A stretch of DNA of 64,000 bases from Negativibacillus massiliensis (GTDB lineage: Bacteria; Bacillota; Clostridia; Oscillospirales; Ruminococcaceae). The stretch lies in contig NZ_FTRU01000006.1 of the NCBI RefSeq assembly GCF_900148495.1, forward strand, positions 124,001 to 188,000, in the 5' to 3' direction. Below, piece by piece: positions 53,514-61,363 of the stretch; within the stretch, counting starts at the first letter, position 1; every line of letters starts with the position of its first letter. The translations under genes and the position numbers were made by a program. The notes beneath the pieces were generated by a model that ran no database searches, was not told the DNA's origin, and worked only from the letters and a program-made list of their open reading frames with translations.

Positions 53514-54785
53514 TTATGCCATTACAATGGAAATGCTGCTGTTTTCTGTCAGGAAATCTGCTTTCAGACGTTCCATCAGCTCTTCCTTGGTGCTGTTTGC
53601 CACCAATTCAATCAGCTCATACAAATCCATTCCTGCAAAATAGCAGTTTACGGTTGCAGCCGCAATGGACTCCGGTTTTCCGAACATTCCAAGATATCTT
53701 CCATAGGTCGATTTCTTGATGCGTTCGAAATCCTCATCCGCAATTCCATTCATCTTAGCCTGCTCAAACGCTTCTGCAATCTGCTCATAAACAGAATCCG
53801 GATCTTTGGATTCACCGGAGATCATCGAGCACAGATAATCTCTGCCAGCCATGGTTTCTCCGATAATTCCACCGTTGATCAGGCCCTGCTCGTACAATTT
53901 TTTGTACAATTCGGTTGTTTCTCCGGTAACCAGGTCCAGAATCATCTCATCATAGATCATATTGCGGAAATTCTGTGTTTCTCCTGCGTTCGGGCTCTTA
54001 AATCCAATATAGAACATTGGTGTAGCAACTGGAAGATGTTGTACAAAGCGTTTTCTTGCAACCTCTGCCGGTTCTTCCTCTACCTTACGTTCAATCTGGA
54101 TTGGCTCTGCTTTTTTGAGCACCTGATCTGCTGCATCAATGACATCCTGTGGGTCAAAGTTTCCTGCAACGGTCAGTACCATATTGTTTAGGTTATAGAA
54201 AGTATTGTAACAACGATAAAGCAGATCTGCGTTAATCTGTGCAATCGATTCCACTGTTCCGGCAATATCCACTTTGACGCTATTTTTCTGGTACATGCTT
54301 TCCAGAAGGTTAAACATGACTCTCCAACCTGGATCGTCATCGTACATTCTGATTTCCTGGGCAATAATTCCCTGTTCCTTTTCTACTGTCTCTTTGGTAA
54401 AGTAAGGATCGGTCACAAAGTCGAGCAGAATTTCAATCGACTCTCTGAACTGGTCGGAACATGCAAACAGATAACAGGTCTTGTCAAAACTTGTAAATGC
54501 ATTCGCCGATGCACCGGTTTTTGCATAGCGGTCAAATGCATCTCCATCCTCACTTTCAAACATCTTGTGTTCCAGATAGTGGGCAATTCCTGCCGGTACC
54601 GTTACAAAATCCTTGTCCTTTTCTGTTTTGAAGCAGACATCGATGGAACCATACTTGGTAGAAAACATCGCATAAGAAGTGGAGAACCCTTTCATTGGAT
54701 ACAGCAGCATGGTGAGTCCCGATGGATGTTCTATCCGCAGATATTCCTCTCCAATTCGTTCATTTCGCACGATTTCCTGTTTCAT
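53514..54785 (-). CDS. yfmH: M16 peptidase YfmH-like (active zinc site)
   Basis: 423 residues. The inverted zinc motif HYLEH is present in GIAHYLEHKMFE (H-x-x-E-H, about residues 70-74), with the third ligand in EKEQGIIAQEIRMYDDDPG. It belongs to the M16 pair annotated as EF-P 5-aminopentanol modification-associated proteins (ymfF/ymfH in Bacillus). The frame extends to 54806, but GGAGGGGG lies before the ATG at 54785, one base after the yfmF stop. Together they probably form a heterodimer with one active and one inactive subunit. Confidence 0.93.
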   Translation of the reverse strand: MKQEIVRNERIGEEYLRIEHPSGLTMLLYPMKGFSTSYAMFSTKYGSIDVCFKTEKDKDFVTVPAGIAHYLEHKMFESEDGDAFDRYAKTGASANAFTSFDKTCYLFACSDQFRESIEILLDFVTDPYFTKETVEKEQGIIAQEIRMYDDDPGWRVMFNLLESMYQKNSVKVDIAGTVESIAQINADLLYRCYNTFYNLNNMVLTVAGNFDPQDVIDAADQVLKKAEPIQIERKVEEEPAEVARKRFVQHLPVATPMFYIGFKSPNAGETQNFRNMIYDEMILDLVTGETTELYKKLYEQGLINGGIIGETMAGRDYLCSMISGESKDPDSVYEQIAEAFEQAKMNGIADEDFERIKKSTYGRYLGMFGKPESIAAATVNCYFAGMDLYELIELVANSTKEELMERLKADFLTENSSISIVMA

Positions 54786-54786
54786 C

Positions 54787-56076
54787 CTATTCCCCCTCCT
54801 TTTCATCCTGCGGCATCAGCATATAAACGGTATCCAGTTTCACACAGTTTACCGCATCGATAACATCCTGCTTGGTAACCTTGCTGCACAGCTCAATTTC
54901 CATATCCGGTGAAACCTCTGTGCCGCCCATAATCTGAGCCAGATACCAGCTGTCCATTGCGCCCAGTGAATCGCCGGTTGCCTTGAGCGCAGTCTTAAAG
55001 AAGAGTTTTGTTTCTTCTAGATCTTTTTCAGAAAAATCTCCGCGCTGCATCATTTCCAGCTGAGCAAGAATTGCTTCCTTTGCCTTCTGTGCGTTTGCAG
55101 CTTCTACACCACTGTATACCATCATAATTCCGGTATGTCGGTCGTACTGAGAGGAGCAGTAGTAGCACAAGCTCATTTTTTCGCGGACATTCTTAAACAG
55201 GAAGGAACTTGCTGTTCCGCCAAACAGACCGATTGCTACTCGTTCTGCATTCATTTTGGTATAGCTGTCCATATTTTCCACACGGAAGCCCATAACCAGT
55301 TTTCCCTGTTTTACATCCATCTTTTCGACTACCTGCTTCACTTCTCCCTGCTGAGGTCTTGTGCAGCACTTAGTAATCGAAATTGGATTTCTTGTAATCT
55401 CAGCAAACTTTTTGCGGAAAATCTCTTTTGCTGCATTTGGATCTCCGCAGCCTTCAAACATGATCTCAACCTGTGCTGTTTCGATCAGTTCCTGATATGC
55501 CTTTGCTGCAGACTCTGGTGTAATCTTCTGTGCATCTTCTGCATAACCATACTTCTTGATTGCACAAGCTTCATTCTTACACATGATATCCTTGCAGCGG
55601 ATGTTAGCATAAGTTCTCTTATCATTGATCTCGGAAGAAATAGTTTCTAACAGGTACTGTTTTTCCAATTCTGTATTTTTTACATTGAATTTACCATCTG
55701 TAATATCCGGTTCCAGTACAATTTCGCAGAGCATTCGGGTACATTCCTGTACCATGTCTTCTCCGGACAGCGCAAAACGGTTGTCCACCCCGATGATTCC
55801 CAAAGTGATCATCTGATACTCACCGATTTTATCGACACCGGCATCCAGCGAAGCTCCGTACAGGTCACACAGTTTTTTATTGAGGTCGGTAAAATCCGGA
55901 CAATTCTTACTTCCCTGACGCAGAATAAATGGTACTACCGCACGATCGGTTACCTTTTCTCTGTCCAGCTTCACAATGAGGTTGACCGAGATTCGATTAT
56001 GTTTAAACTTTTTATCTGTGATGGAAGAAAAATACACTCCATTCGCAATGCATTCTCTTATCAGCGGATATTCCAT
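54787..56076 (-). CDS. yfmF: M16 peptidase-like YfmF (inactive subunit)
   Basis: 429 residues. Two M16 domains, but the HxxEH zinc motif is missing (PFILRQGSKNCPDFTDLN at the expected place). The C-terminal half keeps the R/Y-rich IGLFGGTASSFLFKNVREKMSLCYYC region. Partner of yfmH, as in other Firmicutes. The longest frame starts at 56106; the ATG at 56076 follows AGGAG by eight bases. First gene of yfmF-yfmH-lgt-folD. Confidence 0.93.
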   Translation of the reverse strand: MEYPLIRECIANGVYFSSITDKKFKHNRISVNLIVKLDREKVTDRAVVPFILRQGSKNCPDFTDLNKKLCDLYGASLDAGVDKIGEYQMITLGIIGVDNRFALSGEDMVQECTRMLCEIVLEPDITDGKFNVKNTELEKQYLLETISSEINDKRTYANIRCKDIMCKNEACAIKKYGYAEDAQKITPESAAKAYQELIETAQVEIMFEGCGDPNAAKEIFRKKFAEITRNPISITKCCTRPQQGEVKQVVEKMDVKQGKLVMGFRVENMDSYTKMNAERVAIGLFGGTASSFLFKNVREKMSLCYYCSSQYDRHTGIMMVYSGVEAANAQKAKEAILAQLEMMQRGDFSEKDLEETKLFFKTALKATGDSLGAMDSWYLAQIMGGTEVSPDMEIELCSKVTKQDVIDAVNCVKLDTVYMLMPQDEKEGE

Positions 56077-56123
56077 GAATTCATCTCCTATCTGATCTTG
56101 TTTCATTACAATTCCTACTGGTT

Positions 56124-56152
56124 ATTATATCATATTCCTTTTTGTGTTTCTA
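56124..56152 (-). promoter_or_regulatory. Promoter of yfmF-yfmH-lgt-folD
   Basis: Minus strand -10 TATAAT (56124-56129), 17 bp, weak -35 TAGAAA (56147-56152). Confidence 0.65.
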
Positions 56153-56193
56153 TATCCAGACTGTGAACTCATTCCCTTTCTTTCCAAAAAAGA

Positions 56194-56224
56194 AAAACCA
56201 TGCATCAAAATGACGCATGGTTTT
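56194..56224 (-). terminator. Second terminator of the large RNA gene
   Basis: AAAACCATGC/GCATGGTTTT stem with an 11-base loop, then TTCTTTTTT on the minus strand. It backs up the hairpin at 56245-56270 and insulates yfmF. Confidence 0.85.
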
Positions 56225-56239
56225 TTATTTCCAGACATT

Positions 56240-56965
56240 ATAAAAGGGGCTGTGATTTCTCACAGCCCCTCTTGGAAGCTTTATCGTTTATTCGGAGTTC
56301 TCTTGATAAATCAGATTAGTACATTGGTATTTCCCTCATTATGACTAGTATTCTTTTAGATAACCTGAGATGTTTGGTTTTTTGGGGAATGCTCTCATTT
56401 CAATCACATTTCCTTTAACTCAACTTCTTTTTTGTATGTTATCTTGTAAGGGGTACCTTTTTAAAATCTGCTATTTCATCGGACTCACCTAAAAAGCAAT
56501 TATTTTGAAATCAATGTTAACTAGCTTTCTTCTTAAGAATCTATATTAACAATGAAAAGGTAATATCATTTGTTTTTAATTTTTTTTAAAGGTTCTTTTC
56601 CTTTCTTTTTTCTTATTCAGTTTTCATTATTTTTTTTAAAGGTTTTTTCCTTTTCTTCTGATACTACTTCCATCAGAATCTTTTTGATATTAAATATAAA
56701 CTTGTTCAGATTTTGTTTTCCATATTTTATTTTGCTTCATTGCTTTCGATCTTGTTTTATCCTTTTTTAGAAATTCTTTTTATTAAATCTTTTGATTTAA
56801 TGAATTTCTTTTTTCAGGTTTCTGATCGCTTTGTTATGGAAACTTATCTGTTTTGGGATCTCCCTGAGGAAACTTTTGATTCCTCAGAAAGGATTGAAAC
56901 TGGTTCTGCTCCTGTTTTCATAGGAATCACCCTTTCTGTTTTATATTTAATATTACCTTTGTTGT
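56240..56965 (-). ncRNA. Large AT-rich structured RNA, about 725 nt, novel candidate
   Basis: No protein-coding frame longer than about 25 residues has a ribosome site on this strand, and plus-strand frames are Phe/Leu/Ile shadows. The transcript has its own consensus promoter (56972-57000) and ends in an 11-bp hairpin with a GAAA loop and TTTTAT (56270-56245). Internal pairing: AAAGGTAATAT (56960-56950) with ATATTACCTTT (56566-56556), closing a 400-nt domain; TGAGGAA/TTCCTCA (56886-56865); CAG+GTTTC/GAAAC+CTG (56850-56815); and a 16-bp two-part hairpin AGAAATTC-ATTAAATC/GATTTAAT...GAATTTCT (56809-56769). AACCTGA (about 56820) could also pair with TCAGGTT (about 56368). A direct repeat GGAAAA(A/G)ACCTTTAAAAAAAA occurs at about 56650 and 56600. 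Alternative: a member of a known class of large bacterial RNAs such as ROOL; OLE is less likely because its partner gene is absent. Confidence 0.7.
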
Positions 56966-56971
56966 GATTTC

Positions 56972-57000
56972 ATTATATCCTATTCTATTGTGTTTTTCAA
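56972..57000 (-). promoter_or_regulatory. Promoter of the large RNA gene
   Basis: Minus strand -35 TTGAAA (56995-57000), 17 bp, -10 TATAAT (56972-56977). Confidence 0.8.
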
Positions 57001-57061
57001 TATTAATTTTCAACAAATTTGAATCTTTTTATTGAACAATTTATAAAATCTATAATAATGA

Positions 57062-57090
57062 TTGACTTTGATCTCAGAATGCTATAATAT
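57062..57090 (+). promoter_or_regulatory. Promoter of the DUF1292 gene
   Basis: -35 TTGACT (57062-57067), 17 bp, -10 TAATAT (57085-57090), inside a TATAATATAAT tract. Confidence 0.7.
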
Positions 57091-57123
57091 AATCGTAGTT
57101 GAAATGAAAGGAGCTGCGGCCCG

Positions 57124-57432
57124 ATGATCGATAACGAATTTGGCAACGACATCCTGACTCTGGAAGATGACGACGGTGTTGAACATACATTTGAAGTTCT
57201 GGATGCAATTGACAACGGTGAAAATCGTTATATGGCACTTTCCCCAGTATTTGATGATCCACAGGAATCGCTGGATGACAGCGGTGAGCTGGTAATTCTC
57301 AAGGTTGTTACTGTAGATGGCCAGGAATTTCTGGAAACCATCGAAGATGAGGACGAAATGGACGAAATCGCTGATATCTTCATGGAACGTCTGGAAGAAG
57401 ATTATGACGTTGTTTCGGACGACGAGGAATAA
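57124..57432 (+). CDS. DUF1292 family protein
   Basis: 102 residues, very acidic. DILTLEDDDGVEHTFEVLDAIDNGENRYMALSPV (about residues 9-42) and the later SGELVILKVV match DUF1292, a small cytosolic family of Firmicutes often near the Holliday resolvase gene; its function is unknown. AAAGGAG precedes the ATG. It lies between the divergent large RNA gene and the 6S RNA gene. Confidence 0.95.
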   Translation: MIDNEFGNDILTLEDDDGVEHTFEVLDAIDNGENRYMALSPVFDDPQESLDDSGELVILKVVTVDGQEFLETIEDEDEMDEIADIFMERLEEDYDVVSDDEE

Positions 57433-57464
57433 TTTCCTGTATTTCTGTAAATAATTTTGCTTGT

Positions 57465-57664
57465 ACTCCTGCCGTGTTCGAGAAAGTATGGTTTTTATAA
57501 TCCAACACTTTTTAAAAGGGACGCCAAGCTCCGGTACTGGATTGCAGACCTCCCGCAGCGTGAATTTCACGTCTGTGGACGAAGGGAGCGTGAAGGTGCT
57601 GGGCAGCAACCCACCTGTCCATACGACGGGTTTTAACTTGCCATGGCGACGGCACGGTGGGGTA
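57465..57664 (+). ncRNA. ssrS: 6S RNA
   Basis: The ends pair: CCTGCCGTG (57468-57476) with CACGGTGGG (57653-57661), nine pairs including G-U. The characteristic blocks follow in order: TGCCGTGTTCG, AATCCAACACTT, AAAAGGGACGCCAAGCTCC, then GGGCAGCAACCCACCTGTCC and ACGACGGGTTTTAACTTGCC. Length of about 200 bases suits Firmicutes 6S RNA, which mimics an open promoter and sequesters the housekeeping RNA polymerase. A terminator (57680-57703) follows 15 bases later. Confidence 0.9.
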
Positions 57665-57679
57665 TCTCATAAAAAATCA

Positions 57680-57703
57680 GCGCACTGCTTGGTGCGCTTT
57701 TTT
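57680..57703 (+). terminator. 6S RNA terminator
   Basis: GCGCAC-TGCTTG-GTGCGC followed by six T. Confidence 0.9.
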
Positions 57704-57738
57704 CATGTCTTTTTGAATTCATAATAAGGAGGTCCGCT

Positions 57739-58467
57739 ATGAGCAGAAAATGGCTTGAGCGCACAGAAAAGCTCTTTGGAGAGCAGACAATCGACAATCT
57801 GTCGCAAAAAACAGTAGCCGTATTGGGTCTGGGCGGTGTCGGCGGAGCAGCTGCCGAAGCCGTCTGCCGCATGGGCGTGGGTAAGCTTGTCCTGATTGAT
57901 AACGACACTGTGGACATTACCAACTTAAACCGACAGCTTTTTGCGACCGCTGATATGGTCGGTCAGAGCAAATGCCTTGCTGCTAAAAAAAGACTGCTGT
58001 CCATCAATCCTGATCTCAATATCATCTGCTACGAACGGTTTTTCCTGCCGGAAAACTCCGATTTTCTTTTTGACGAAAAACCGGATCTAATCCTGGATGC
58101 GATCGATACCGTCACTGCAAAACTGTTTCTGGCACAAACCTGCAAGGAAAAAAACATCCCGCTCATCAGCTGTCTGGGAACCGGAAACCGTGTTGACCCT
58201 TCCCGCCTACGCTGGGGTGATATTTCCGAAACAACCGGCTGCGGATGTCCGCTTGCCCGCGTGATGCGCCGGGAACTCAAAAAACGCGGCGTTGAAAAGC
58301 AGACTGTCATCTATTCGGTTGAAGTTCCTGCCAAAGCAATCTGTGCAGGCGGCGAGGAACACGGACGCCACAGTCCGGCAAGCTGCGCCTTCGTTCCTCC
58401 TGCCGCAGGTTATCTGATGGCAAGTGTCGGCATTCGTCGTCTCATCAGTCTGCCATCTCAAAACTAA
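57739..58467 (+). CDS. tcdA: tRNA threonylcarbamoyladenosine dehydratase
   Basis: 242 residues. A ThiF/E1-like enzyme that cyclises t6A to ct6A on tRNA. The ATP-binding VAVLGLGGVGGAAAEAVCRMGVG (about residues 27-49) is followed by DNDTVDITNLNRQ and CLGTGNRVDPSRL. The conserved SVE segment and the C-terminal SCAFVPPAAGYLMAS motif of this branch are present. AAGGAGG precedes the ATG. It complements the Sua5-type enzyme at 21.7-22.8 kb. Confidence 0.95.
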   Translation: MSRKWLERTEKLFGEQTIDNLSQKTVAVLGLGGVGGAAAEAVCRMGVGKLVLIDNDTVDITNLNRQLFATADMVGQSKCLAAKKRLLSINPDLNIICYERFFLPENSDFLFDEKPDLILDAIDTVTAKLFLAQTCKEKNIPLISCLGTGNRVDPSRLRWGDISETTGCGCPLARVMRRELKKRGVEKQTVIYSVEVPAKAICAGGEEHGRHSPASCAFVPPAAGYLMASVGIRRLISLPSQN

Positions 58468-58494
58468 GCTAATTTTATATTATATCCTATAACA

Positions 58495-58530
58495 GTGCCC
58501 AAAGGCAAAACCTTTGGGCACTTAGTTTTT
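58495..58530 (+). terminator. tcdA terminator
   Basis: GTGCCCAAAGG (58495-58505), five-base loop, CCTTTGGGCAC (58511-58521), then TTAGTTTTT. Confidence 0.9.
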
Positions 58531-59184
58531 CCCATATTTTTGATAAGCCTGATAGGAATAAACAATACAGAATACCGCATCCAATAAAATCATCACTACC
58601 ATAAAAATACTCTGATATGCGGGATTTTCCATCATCAGGCTTCCCACAATAATCAGGATACCGGTAATAACAAAGCTCATTCCGCCAAACCTCTGAGAAA
58701 GATTCCAACAGGTATCGTTTGCCATGCTCCATTTAGTGCGTACACCAAACACTCCGTTACGCTTTACCTTCGGCATGATGTTTCCTAACGGAATCAACAT
58801 AATTCCAACCAGAATATTGATGATTTGTATGATCGAATTTTCCGGGTTTGCCAGATGCTCCACCACAGCAAACGAGGTATACAGCATCACAAAAAACAAT
58901 CCGTTAAACACAAACAACATCGAAATTCCCCCGATATATAAGGCTCGTTCGGAATTTTCTGGTTGCTTTTTCATGGCGCTGACAATCCAGCGTCTAAATA
59001 TCCATCCAAACACTGCGGTAATGATTGGAATAATCAAGATTTCCAACCTGCTTCCCCATCGATCGACCTCCCCTGCCAGATTGTAGTGTGCAGGAATCTT
59101 TTGGGGAAGAATCGGGCAGGCAAAGATACTAACGATGAGCGGCAGGAAGGTCAGAATCGAATACAGCCTTTTGATTCCCTTCAT
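58522..59184 (-). CDS. SdpI-like membrane protein (DUF1648)
   Basis: 220 residues, six membrane helices. The DUF1648 region PILPQKIPAHYNLAGEVDRWGSR (about residues 21-43) and the SdpI-type segment PLGNIMPKVKRNGVFGVRTKWSMANDTCWNLSQRFGG (about 140-176) match SdpI, the immunity and signalling protein of the sporulation-delay system. It follows the ArsR/SdpR-type regulator. No SdpC-type toxin gene is present, so an immunity role is not shown. The ATG at 59184 after GGAGG is used; the frame extends to 59307. Confidence 0.92.
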   Translation of the reverse strand: MKGIKRLYSILTFLPLIVSIFACPILPQKIPAHYNLAGEVDRWGSRLEILIIPIITAVFGWIFRRWIVSAMKKQPENSERALYIGGISMLFVFNGLFFVMLYTSFAVVEHLANPENSIIQIINILVGIMLIPLGNIMPKVKRNGVFGVRTKWSMANDTCWNLSQRFGGMSFVITGILIIVGSLMMENPAYQSIFMVVMILLDAVFCIVYSYQAYQKYGKN

Positions 59185-59461
59185 CTGATGTTTCCTCCTT
59201 CCTTTGCTCAAACTGTTTGAGCCACAGCAAAAGTTCCTCAAACAAAGAGGTATTGAGCTCATAGAAAATATAATTTTTCTCTTTTCGCTCCGAAACAAGC
59301 CCCGCATATTTTAGTTTTTGCAGGTGATGCGAGGTCGCGGGCGGAGTCATCTGCAAAAACTGTGCGATCTCTCCTGCTGAAAGCTCCTTTTCCCGCAACG
59401 AAAGCAGAATCTTTCTTCGTACTGGGTCAGAAATCGCTTTGAGTGTTTCCTGCAATGCCAT
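59129..59461 (-). CDS. ArsR/SdpR-family transcriptional regulator
   Basis: 110 residues, winged helix. LKAISDPVRRKILLSLREKELSAGEIAQFLQMTPPATSHHLQKLKYAGLV (about residues 6-55) is the ArsR fold without the metal-binding CVC motif, like SdpR. It overlaps the SdpI-like gene by 56 bases, forming a regulator-membrane protein pair as in sdpRI. GGAGG precedes the ATG at 59461. A TTTAA-N4-TTAAA repeat (59493-59506) just downstream of the promoter is a likely operator. Confidence 0.92.
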   Translation of the reverse strand: MALQETLKAISDPVRRKILLSLREKELSAGEIAQFLQMTPPATSHHLQKLKYAGLVSERKEKNYIFYELNTSLFEELLLWLKQFEQRKEETSDEGNQKAVFDSDLPAAHR

Positions 59462-59492
59462 CCTGCCTTCCTCCAATCTATTTTAATATTTG

Positions 59493-59538
59493 TTTAATTA
59501 CTTAAATACAAGATAATCCTCCTGACAAAAAAAGTCAA
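59493..59538 (-). promoter_or_regulatory. Promoter and operator of the ArsR-SdpI-like pair
   Basis: Minus strand -35 TTGACT (59533-59538), 17 bp, -10 TATCTT (59510-59515); the inverted repeat TTTAA-TTAC-TTAAA (59493-59506) follows the -10. Confidence 0.7.
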
Positions 59539-59569
59539 GTCGCCACAAAGCCTTTTCAAAATGAATAAC

Positions 59570-59605
59570 GCTCCTTCTTTCTGGAAAAATATCCAAAGAA
59601 GGAGC
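59570..59605 (+). terminator. Leader hairpin before the TauE/SafE pair
   Basis: GCTCCTTCTTT (59570-59580) pairs with AAAGAAGGAGC (59595-59605), followed by ATTTTGTTTTT. No plus-strand gene precedes it, so it would act as an attenuator on the leader of the transporter genes. Confidence 0.6.
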
Positions 59606-59628
59606 ATTTTGTTTTTGGGGGTGATTTT

Positions 59629-59967
59629 TTGTTATTCTTCTTTGGAATCGCAATCGGACTGCTTAATGGATTTTTCGGTTCCGGCGGTGGTATTCTGGCA
59701 GTTGCGCTGCTAGAGAAAAAAGGGCTTTCTCCTCGTCAGGCTCATGCAACCAGTATTGCGCTGATCCTGCCTCTATCCATCATCAGCCTTGGGGTATACT
59801 ATCTTCGCGGCAATCTCTCCCTCGGACAAAGCTTGTTCTTTTTTGTTCCTGCACTTCTCGGTTCCGTATGCGGCGCATGGTGCTTAAAAAGGATTCCTGT
59901 TTTTCTGCTGAAAATCAGTTTTTCCATTCTGATTTTGTACAGCGCCGCAAAAATCCTGCTCACATAA
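59629..59967 (+). CDS. TauE/SafE transporter, N-terminal half
   Basis: 112 residues from a TTG start, three to four membrane helices. LLNGFFGSGGGILAVALLEKKGLSPRQAHATSIALILPLSIISLGVYY is the first repeat of the TauE/SafE (TSUP) sulfite or anion exporter fold. A normal TSUP protein is about 250 residues with two such repeats; the next gene supplies the second. The start follows GGGGGTG; a leader hairpin may attenuate expression. Confidence 0.88.
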   Translation: MLFFFGIAIGLLNGFFGSGGGILAVALLEKKGLSPRQAHATSIALILPLSIISLGVYYLRGNLSLGQSLFFFVPALLGSVCGAWCLKRIPVFLLKISFSILILYSAAKILLT

Positions 59968-59981
59968 AGGAGAAAATTTTG

Positions 59982-60377
59982 ATGGAACTTTCTGTATTCT
60001 CTATCGCTGCTGTGTTTCTTTCCTCTTTGGTAGCTGCAATGGGATTGGGCGGCGGTACTGTTTTGCTTCTCTATCTTTCCTTTTTTTCCACCCTTTCGCA
60101 GCCTCAGATGCAGTCGCTTAATCTCCTGCTCTTTCTTCCAGCTGCAGCACTCTCCCTCTTCTTTCACTGGAAAAACAAGCTGATTTCCTTTTCTCTCCTG
60201 AAGCCCTGCATTCCCGGCGGCATCATCGGCGGAATTCTGGGAAGTTTACTCGCAAACATGCTGGAACCAGATCTTTTAAGAAAAGCTTTTGGTCTGTTCT
60301 TATTGGTAATTGGACTGCGTGAGCTACTTTGCTCTCTGTTTCCGGTTTTCAAAAAGTTTTCTCAAAGTAAGGCATAA
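59982..60377 (+). CDS. TauE/SafE transporter, C-terminal half
   Basis: 131 residues, four membrane helices. FLSSLVAAMGLGGGTVLLLYLSFFSTLSQPQMQSLNLLLFLPAAALSLFFHWKNKLISF is the second TSUP repeat (MGLGGGTVLL is its signature). AAAGGAG is nine bases before the ATG at 59982, 14 bases after the first half's stop. The two half-length proteins probably assemble into one transporter. This two-gene form is not a frameshift: each half has its own ribosome site and start. Confidence 0.88.
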   Translation: MELSVFSIAAVFLSSLVAAMGLGGGTVLLLYLSFFSTLSQPQMQSLNLLLFLPAAALSLFFHWKNKLISFSLLKPCIPGGIIGGILGSLLANMLEPDLLRKAFGLFLLVIGLRELLCSLFPVFKKFSQSKA

Positions 60378-60444
60378 AACCATCCTGTCTGAGCAAAATA
60401 CAGTCAGAGGAAATTATCTTACCTATGAAAGGAATGGTCACACC

Positions 60445-61284
60445 ATGAGTAATGGATTTGCAAAATTCATCTCCGGCAAGGGATTTTATCTTGCTTTGGC
60501 ACTCTGCCTTGCAGGTGCCGGTGCTGCGGCCTGGGTTGCCGTAGACAAAACTATCGATAATATTGAGTCCGCCCCTTTATCCGAAACTCCGCAGGCAGAA
60601 ACCATGCACCCAGAAGACCAGCTCGACACACATCCTGCGGAGCAGAAAATCGACAATATCCTGCAGCAGACCCCCGAGTCTTCCGATTCTGTGACTGCGG
60701 AAGCAAACGGAGATTCCTCCCCATCCTCTCAGGGACAACAGGAAGGTATCCTGACCGCAGAGACACCGGACGACGAATCATCAACGGATGTCTTATCGCC
60801 TTCTGTACCGTCCGAATCTGTACCGGAGTCTACCGAATCTTCCGAAGCATCCACACAGCCCGTGCAGCAGCAGGAATCGGACGATTTTTCCTTGACCTTA
60901 CCGGTCAGCGGAGCTGCAATCGCTCCTTTTAGCGGGGACATGCTGGTCAAAAACGAAACACTTGGTGACTGGCGCACCCACAACGGAATTGACATCAGTG
61001 CCGAACTCGGCTCGGCAGTCACTGCATCCAGTGATGGTGTCGTCACAGACATCCGCTCCGACCCGCTTTGGGGCAATGTTGTAGAAGTGACCTCCGGTGA
61101 TTATGTGATGACCTATTCCGGACTGTCTGATGACATCCTGGTTTCGGTCGATATGACCGTGACTGCTGGCGATCAGATCGGTTCGGTAGGCGAAATTCCA
61201 TGTGAACTCTCGTTGGAGCCACATCTTCATTTCGACGTAAAACAAAACGGCGAATATGTTGATCCGGCTTCCCTTGCAAAATAG
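60445..61284 (+). CDS. M23 peptidase, SpoIIQ-like
   Basis: 279 residues. One membrane helix (about residues 13-35), a long Ser/Glu/Gln-rich extracellular linker (about 40-155) and a C-terminal LytM/M23 domain. The domain keeps HNGIDIS (first His and Asp) and HLHFDV (last His pair) around residues 186 and 262, so zinc binding looks possible. Length, single TM and linker resemble SpoIIQ of Clostridia, which forms the forespore side of the channel with SpoIIIAH; I cannot exclude a plain cell-wall M23. The start at 60445 is chosen because the longer frame overlaps the previous gene. Confidence 0.82.
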   Translation: MSNGFAKFISGKGFYLALALCLAGAGAAAWVAVDKTIDNIESAPLSETPQAETMHPEDQLDTHPAEQKIDNILQQTPESSDSVTAEANGDSSPSSQGQQEGILTAETPDDESSTDVLSPSVPSESVPESTESSEASTQPVQQQESDDFSLTLPVSGAAIAPFSGDMLVKNETLGDWRTHNGIDISAELGSAVTASSDGVVTDIRSDPLWGNVVEVTSGDYVMTYSGLSDDILVSVDMTVTAGDQIGSVGEIPCELSLEPHLHFDVKQNGEYVDPASLAK

Positions 61285-61301
61285 ACACCCCTCCTCTCAA
61301 A

Positions 61302-61341
61302 CCACAAAAGCCTTCTCCCGCAAAGGAGAAGGCTTTTGTGG
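61302..61341. terminator. Bidirectional terminator
   Basis: Perfect 17-bp stem CCACAAAAGCCTTCTCC and its complement around CGCAAA, between convergent genes. Confidence 0.9.
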
Positions 61342-61363
61342 CATTTTATTTTATAATCGATTT

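Noticed and set aside
56845-56922. 25-codon minus-strand frame inside the large RNA
   Set aside because: It has a weak AAAGGG site, but it overlaps RNA hairpins and resembles no known peptide; too little support for a gene call.
56570-56967. Phe/Leu-rich plus-strand frames in the AT-rich gap
   Set aside because: Composition simply mirrors T-rich DNA; no ribosome site or promoter, and a well-formed RNA gene lies on the other strand.
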